NCBI RefSeq assembly: GCF_004634245.1
Contig: NZ_SJTF01000001.1
Coordinates: 124,001 to 188,000 of the forward strand
Source of the DNA: Flavobacterium foetidum
GTDB taxonomy: Bacteria; Bacteroidota; Bacteroidia; Flavobacteriales; Flavobacteriaceae
Direction: 5' to 3'
Length of the DNA stretch: 64,000 nt
Part shown: positions 61,958 through 64,000 of the stretch, piece after piece
How the letters are laid out: every line of letters begins with the position of its first letter
Numbering within the stretch: the stretch's first letter is position 1
Notes under the pieces: model-generated
The model's database searches: none
Seen by the model: the letters and a program-made list of their open reading frames with translations, nothing else
Told to the model about the DNA's origin: nothing
Translations under genes and position numbers: made by a program

Positions 61958-63010
61958 ATGAAGTTGTATCATAAACTTTCACAAATCGGCTTTTTAAAAA
62001 AAAGTTACGCTTTCAAATTCCTTTTTGTAGCATTTATAGGTATTCATATCCCCCTTATCGGAATTTTATTCTTCGTTTTATATTACAAGCACAGTATTTC
62101 GCCAACATCTATTTTGGTTTTTTCGTTAATAATGACGCTTCTCGCCACGGCAATTACACTTTTGGTGTTAAACCGCTTGATAAAGCCTATCCAGACTGCT
62201 TCTAAAGCTTTAAACGATTATAGAAATTCCAGAAAATTATCGGTTTTGCCAACAGAATATACAGATGAGGCGGGGCTTCTTTTATGCAATATTCAGGAAT
62301 CTATTTTTGAGGCCGAAAGTTTTATCAACGAAAAGCAGGACCTCATTTATATGCTTTCGCACGATTTGAAAAACTTTGCAGGAAATCCGAATGGACTTGC
62401 TAAATTGATTATAAGCGAAAATCCGCCTGAATCTATACGAAATCTCGCGGAACTAATCTGTGAATCGACCGATCTTCAGTTTCGCTATATCGAAAACTTC
62501 ATCAAACTTTTGAATGAACAGGATCAAGAAGTGGCAAAGGTTAGTACCGAGTCAAGGATAATTACCTTTGGCAGTATTATTCCTTTTATAAATGAGCAGC
62601 TGGAACAACGTCTTTTGGACAAAAATATTAGACTGACTATAGTTGTTGAAGCTCAGGAAGCACTTCTAAAAATAGACGAAGGATTGCTGATTCAGGTTTT
62701 AGTTAACTTGATAAGCAATGCTGTTAAGTTTTCTTATTTTGACAGCGAAATAAAAGTAAGGATTTATACTGAAGATTCATCTCTGGTTATTACAGTGACA
62801 GATTCAGGTATTGGTTTTGACAAGCATCAAATTGAGGAATTGTTTAAGAAATTCACTAAAATGAGCCGTTTAGGAACTGCAAATGAAACTTCAACCGGAA
62901 TCGGGTTGTATCTCTGCAAAAAAATTATCGAAAGAAACAAAGGCCGTTTAAGCGCTGCAAGCGAAGGTAAAAATAAAGGCGCTGAGTTTAAGATTGAATT
63001 TGATGTTTAA
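61958..63010 (+). CDS. Sensor histidine kinase
   Basis: 350 residues from MKLYHKLSQIG; an upstream TTG was rejected. Two membrane helices (about 22-45 and 50-73) with almost no periplasmic loop are followed by a HAMP-like linker. A HisKA box carries His135 (MLSHDLKNFAGN). The HATPase_c domain has NLISNAVKFS (N box), VTDSGIGFDK (G1) and TGIGLYLCKKI (G2). It probably senses a membrane or internal signal. No response regulator is adjacent. Confidence 0.9.
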   Translation: MKLYHKLSQIGFLKKSYAFKFLFVAFIGIHIPLIGILFFVLYYKHSISPTSILVFSLIMTLLATAITLLVLNRLIKPIQTASKALNDYRNSRKLSVLPTEYTDEAGLLLCNIQESIFEAESFINEKQDLIYMLSHDLKNFAGNPNGLAKLIISENPPESIRNLAELICESTDLQFRYIENFIKLLNEQDQEVAKVSTESRIITFGSIIPFINEQLEQRLLDKNIRLTIVVEAQEALLKIDEGLLIQVLVNLISNAVKFSYFDSEIKVRIYTEDSSLVITVTDSGIGFDKHQIEELFKKFTKMSRLGTANETSTGIGLYLCKKIIERNKGRLSAASEGKNKGAEFKIEFDV

Positions 63011-63025
63011 TATTTAATAAAGAGC

Positions 63026-63061
63026 TAAACCATAGTTTTGCCTAATTAAAACTATGGTTTA
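63026..63061. terminator. Bidirectional terminator after the histidine kinase gene
   Basis: 14-bp perfect stem (TAAACCATAGTTTT with AAAACTATGGTTTA), 8-base loop, between convergent genes. Confidence 0.8.
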
Positions 63062-63082
63062 ACTTGTTGTTTCATCAACGAA

Positions 63083-64000
63083 TTAATCATTTGTAATTTT
63101 TCCGCCTGCTAACAGTATATTGAAAATTTCTTCTTCATGTGGAGGATTAATGTCTGCCCAATGTTGAATGTGGAAATCTGTTATTTGACCAATTACATTT
63201 ATAGCGAACAATTGATAATTCATATCCCAATTTTCTGCAGTAAGTTTAATTAAAATCTTATCATACAAACCTGAGTTGGCTAGTACCCATTTACGCATAT
63301 TTGTAGTTAGTCTATCAAAGAACATACGTGCTTGAATATTGTTCTCCTCTATAGGGTCATCCAAAACTGGGTATGATGAAAAATCATAACCTAATGTATA
63401 GGGTTGTCCCATGTAGTCATAAGGATTTTCTGGAGCTTGGTGGGTTACATTTGGAATTATTGAGGGAAGTGTGTTAGGGTCTATTATAGTGAAAGGTACT
63501 GACGTATCTGGGGCATCTAAGCAATTTACTTCAATAAAATCATAAGAGAGGACCAAATGTTGTCCTACAACTTCTTTCTTTTTCACGAATTCATAACATT
63601 TGTTTTTTGCCTGTATAATTGTTTTAGCACTACTTTTTAGTTTTGAATTTATTAATTTGGTTAAGTCGCTTAAATTCGTTACCTGTGTTTTATTAGTCAA
63701 ATTTATATCTTCATTATTACTGCTAATTTGTGTTATATCAGAATTTGTTAGATTGTATTTGACTAAATAAGAGGCATTTGATCCATCTGCATTTATTTGG
63801 AGGACGAGATTTTCAACATATTGACTGTTTTCAGATCTATAAATTGGAAATGTTAGGGTAGTAGATTTATCATGATTGATTTGTAAAATTTTATCTGTGT
63901 TGATAAGAAAAATAAATGTGTCACCAAAAAGCTCTGAATTTCGTAAGTTATCTAATTGAAGTTGAAGTTGTTGAAATTGTAAATATGTACTATTGTCGTT
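63083..64000 (-). CDS. Unknown protein, C-terminal part (5' end beyond window)
   Basis: The frame is open from the right edge to its stop, at least 305 residues. An apparent start at 63700 is only an internal TTG: codons upstream continue without stop (QQLQLQLDNLRNSELFGDTF, FIFLINTDKILQINHDKSTT). The N-terminal part shows a beta-rich domain (TLTFPIYRSENSQYVENLVL). The C-terminal part has IIDPNTLPSIIPNV and a helical end. No family is recognised; the style suggests an exported protein. Confidence 0.7.
   Translation of the reverse strand, partial: NDNSTYLQFQQLQLQLDNLRNSELFGDTFIFLINTDKILQINHDKSTTLTFPIYRSENSQYVENLVLQINADGSNASYLVKYNLTNSDITQISSNNEDINLTNKTQVTNLSDLTKLINSKLKSSAKTIIQAKNKCYEFVKKKEVVGQHLVLSYDFIEVNCLDAPDTSVPFTIIDPNTLPSIIPNVTHQAPENPYDYMGQPYTLGYDFSSYPVLDDPIEENNIQARMFFDRLTTNMRKWVLANSGLYDKILIKLTAENWDMNYQLFAINVIGQITDFHIQHWADINPPHEEEIFNILLAGGKITND

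Noticed and set aside
63083..63700. A complete 205-residue gene starting at 63700
   Set aside because: The start is an internal TTG and the frame remains open and protein-like to the window edge, so the gene is truncated by the window instead.

Overview
The window looks like a chromosomal piece of a Flavobacterium-like member of the Bacteroidetes. The DNA is AT-rich, ribosome binding sites of the Shine-Dalgarno type are scarce, and several intergenic regions carry the Bacteroidetes -7 promoter motif TAnnTTTG. Gene content also fits: a TonB-dependent receptor with a carboxypeptidase-like N-terminal domain, many small lipoproteins, and a type VI secretion system of the Bacteroidetes-specific subtype iii (T6SSiii). 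No rRNA, tRNA or CRISPR array was seen.

Layout. 1-8.2 kb is housekeeping on the left: a truncated TonB receptor, ychF, a DUF2459 protein, a lipoprotein, a YihY membrane protein, an FMN reductase, a secreted transglutaminase and pncB. 8.3-14.7 kb is the topoisomerase IV pair parE/parC. It is split by a DUF1016 (YhcG-type) nuclease-like gene, which contains three evenly spaced perfect palindromes, and by a lipoprotein gene. 14.8-42.6 kb is the T6SSiii locus. A minus-strand pair (PKD-domain membrane protein, ClpV/TssH) diverges from a long plus-strand run. That run holds a degenerate NlpC/P60 lipoprotein, TssG, TssN, a LysM protein, a PAAR-like DUF4280 protein, a large peptidoglycan-hydrolase effector with a probable lipoprotein immunity protein, a broken REP-associated transposase with REP-like repeats, a TPR protein, TssK, TssO, TssB, TssC, two small unknown proteins, TssE, two Hcp proteins, VgrG, a 56-residue protein, an unknown candidate effector with tandem candidate immunity proteins, a lipoprotein and TssF.

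42.6-64 kb is ordinary chromosome, mostly minus strand. It holds a di-haem peroxidase, a PhoX-like lipoprotein, a DEDDh exonuclease with a CBS/DUF294 protein, small conserved proteins, a DinB-like protein, an HxlR regulator diverging from an AlkD-like gene, the murQ cluster with a pentapeptide-repeat protein, a ZIP transporter, three methyltransferases (one RlmL-like, one RlmD), a racemase, a histidine kinase and a truncated protein at the right edge. Many gene 3' ends here are followed by long imperfect inverted repeats that differ in sequence but resemble each other in design.

How the genes work together. TssB/TssC (sheath), Hcp (tube), VgrG plus the DUF4280 tip, TssE/F/G/K (baseplate) and ClpV (recycling) form a contractile injection machine. 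TssN and TssO are T6SSiii-specific envelope parts that replace TssJLM. The PKD protein, the NlpC/P60-like lipoprotein and the TPR protein are candidates for the other envelope roles (TssP/Q/R), but I could not assign those names. Two cargo modules sit inside the locus. One carries a predicted two-enzyme cell-wall effector (GH104 muramidase plus a LAS-type metallopeptidase). The other, behind VgrG, carries a toxin candidate I do not recognise.
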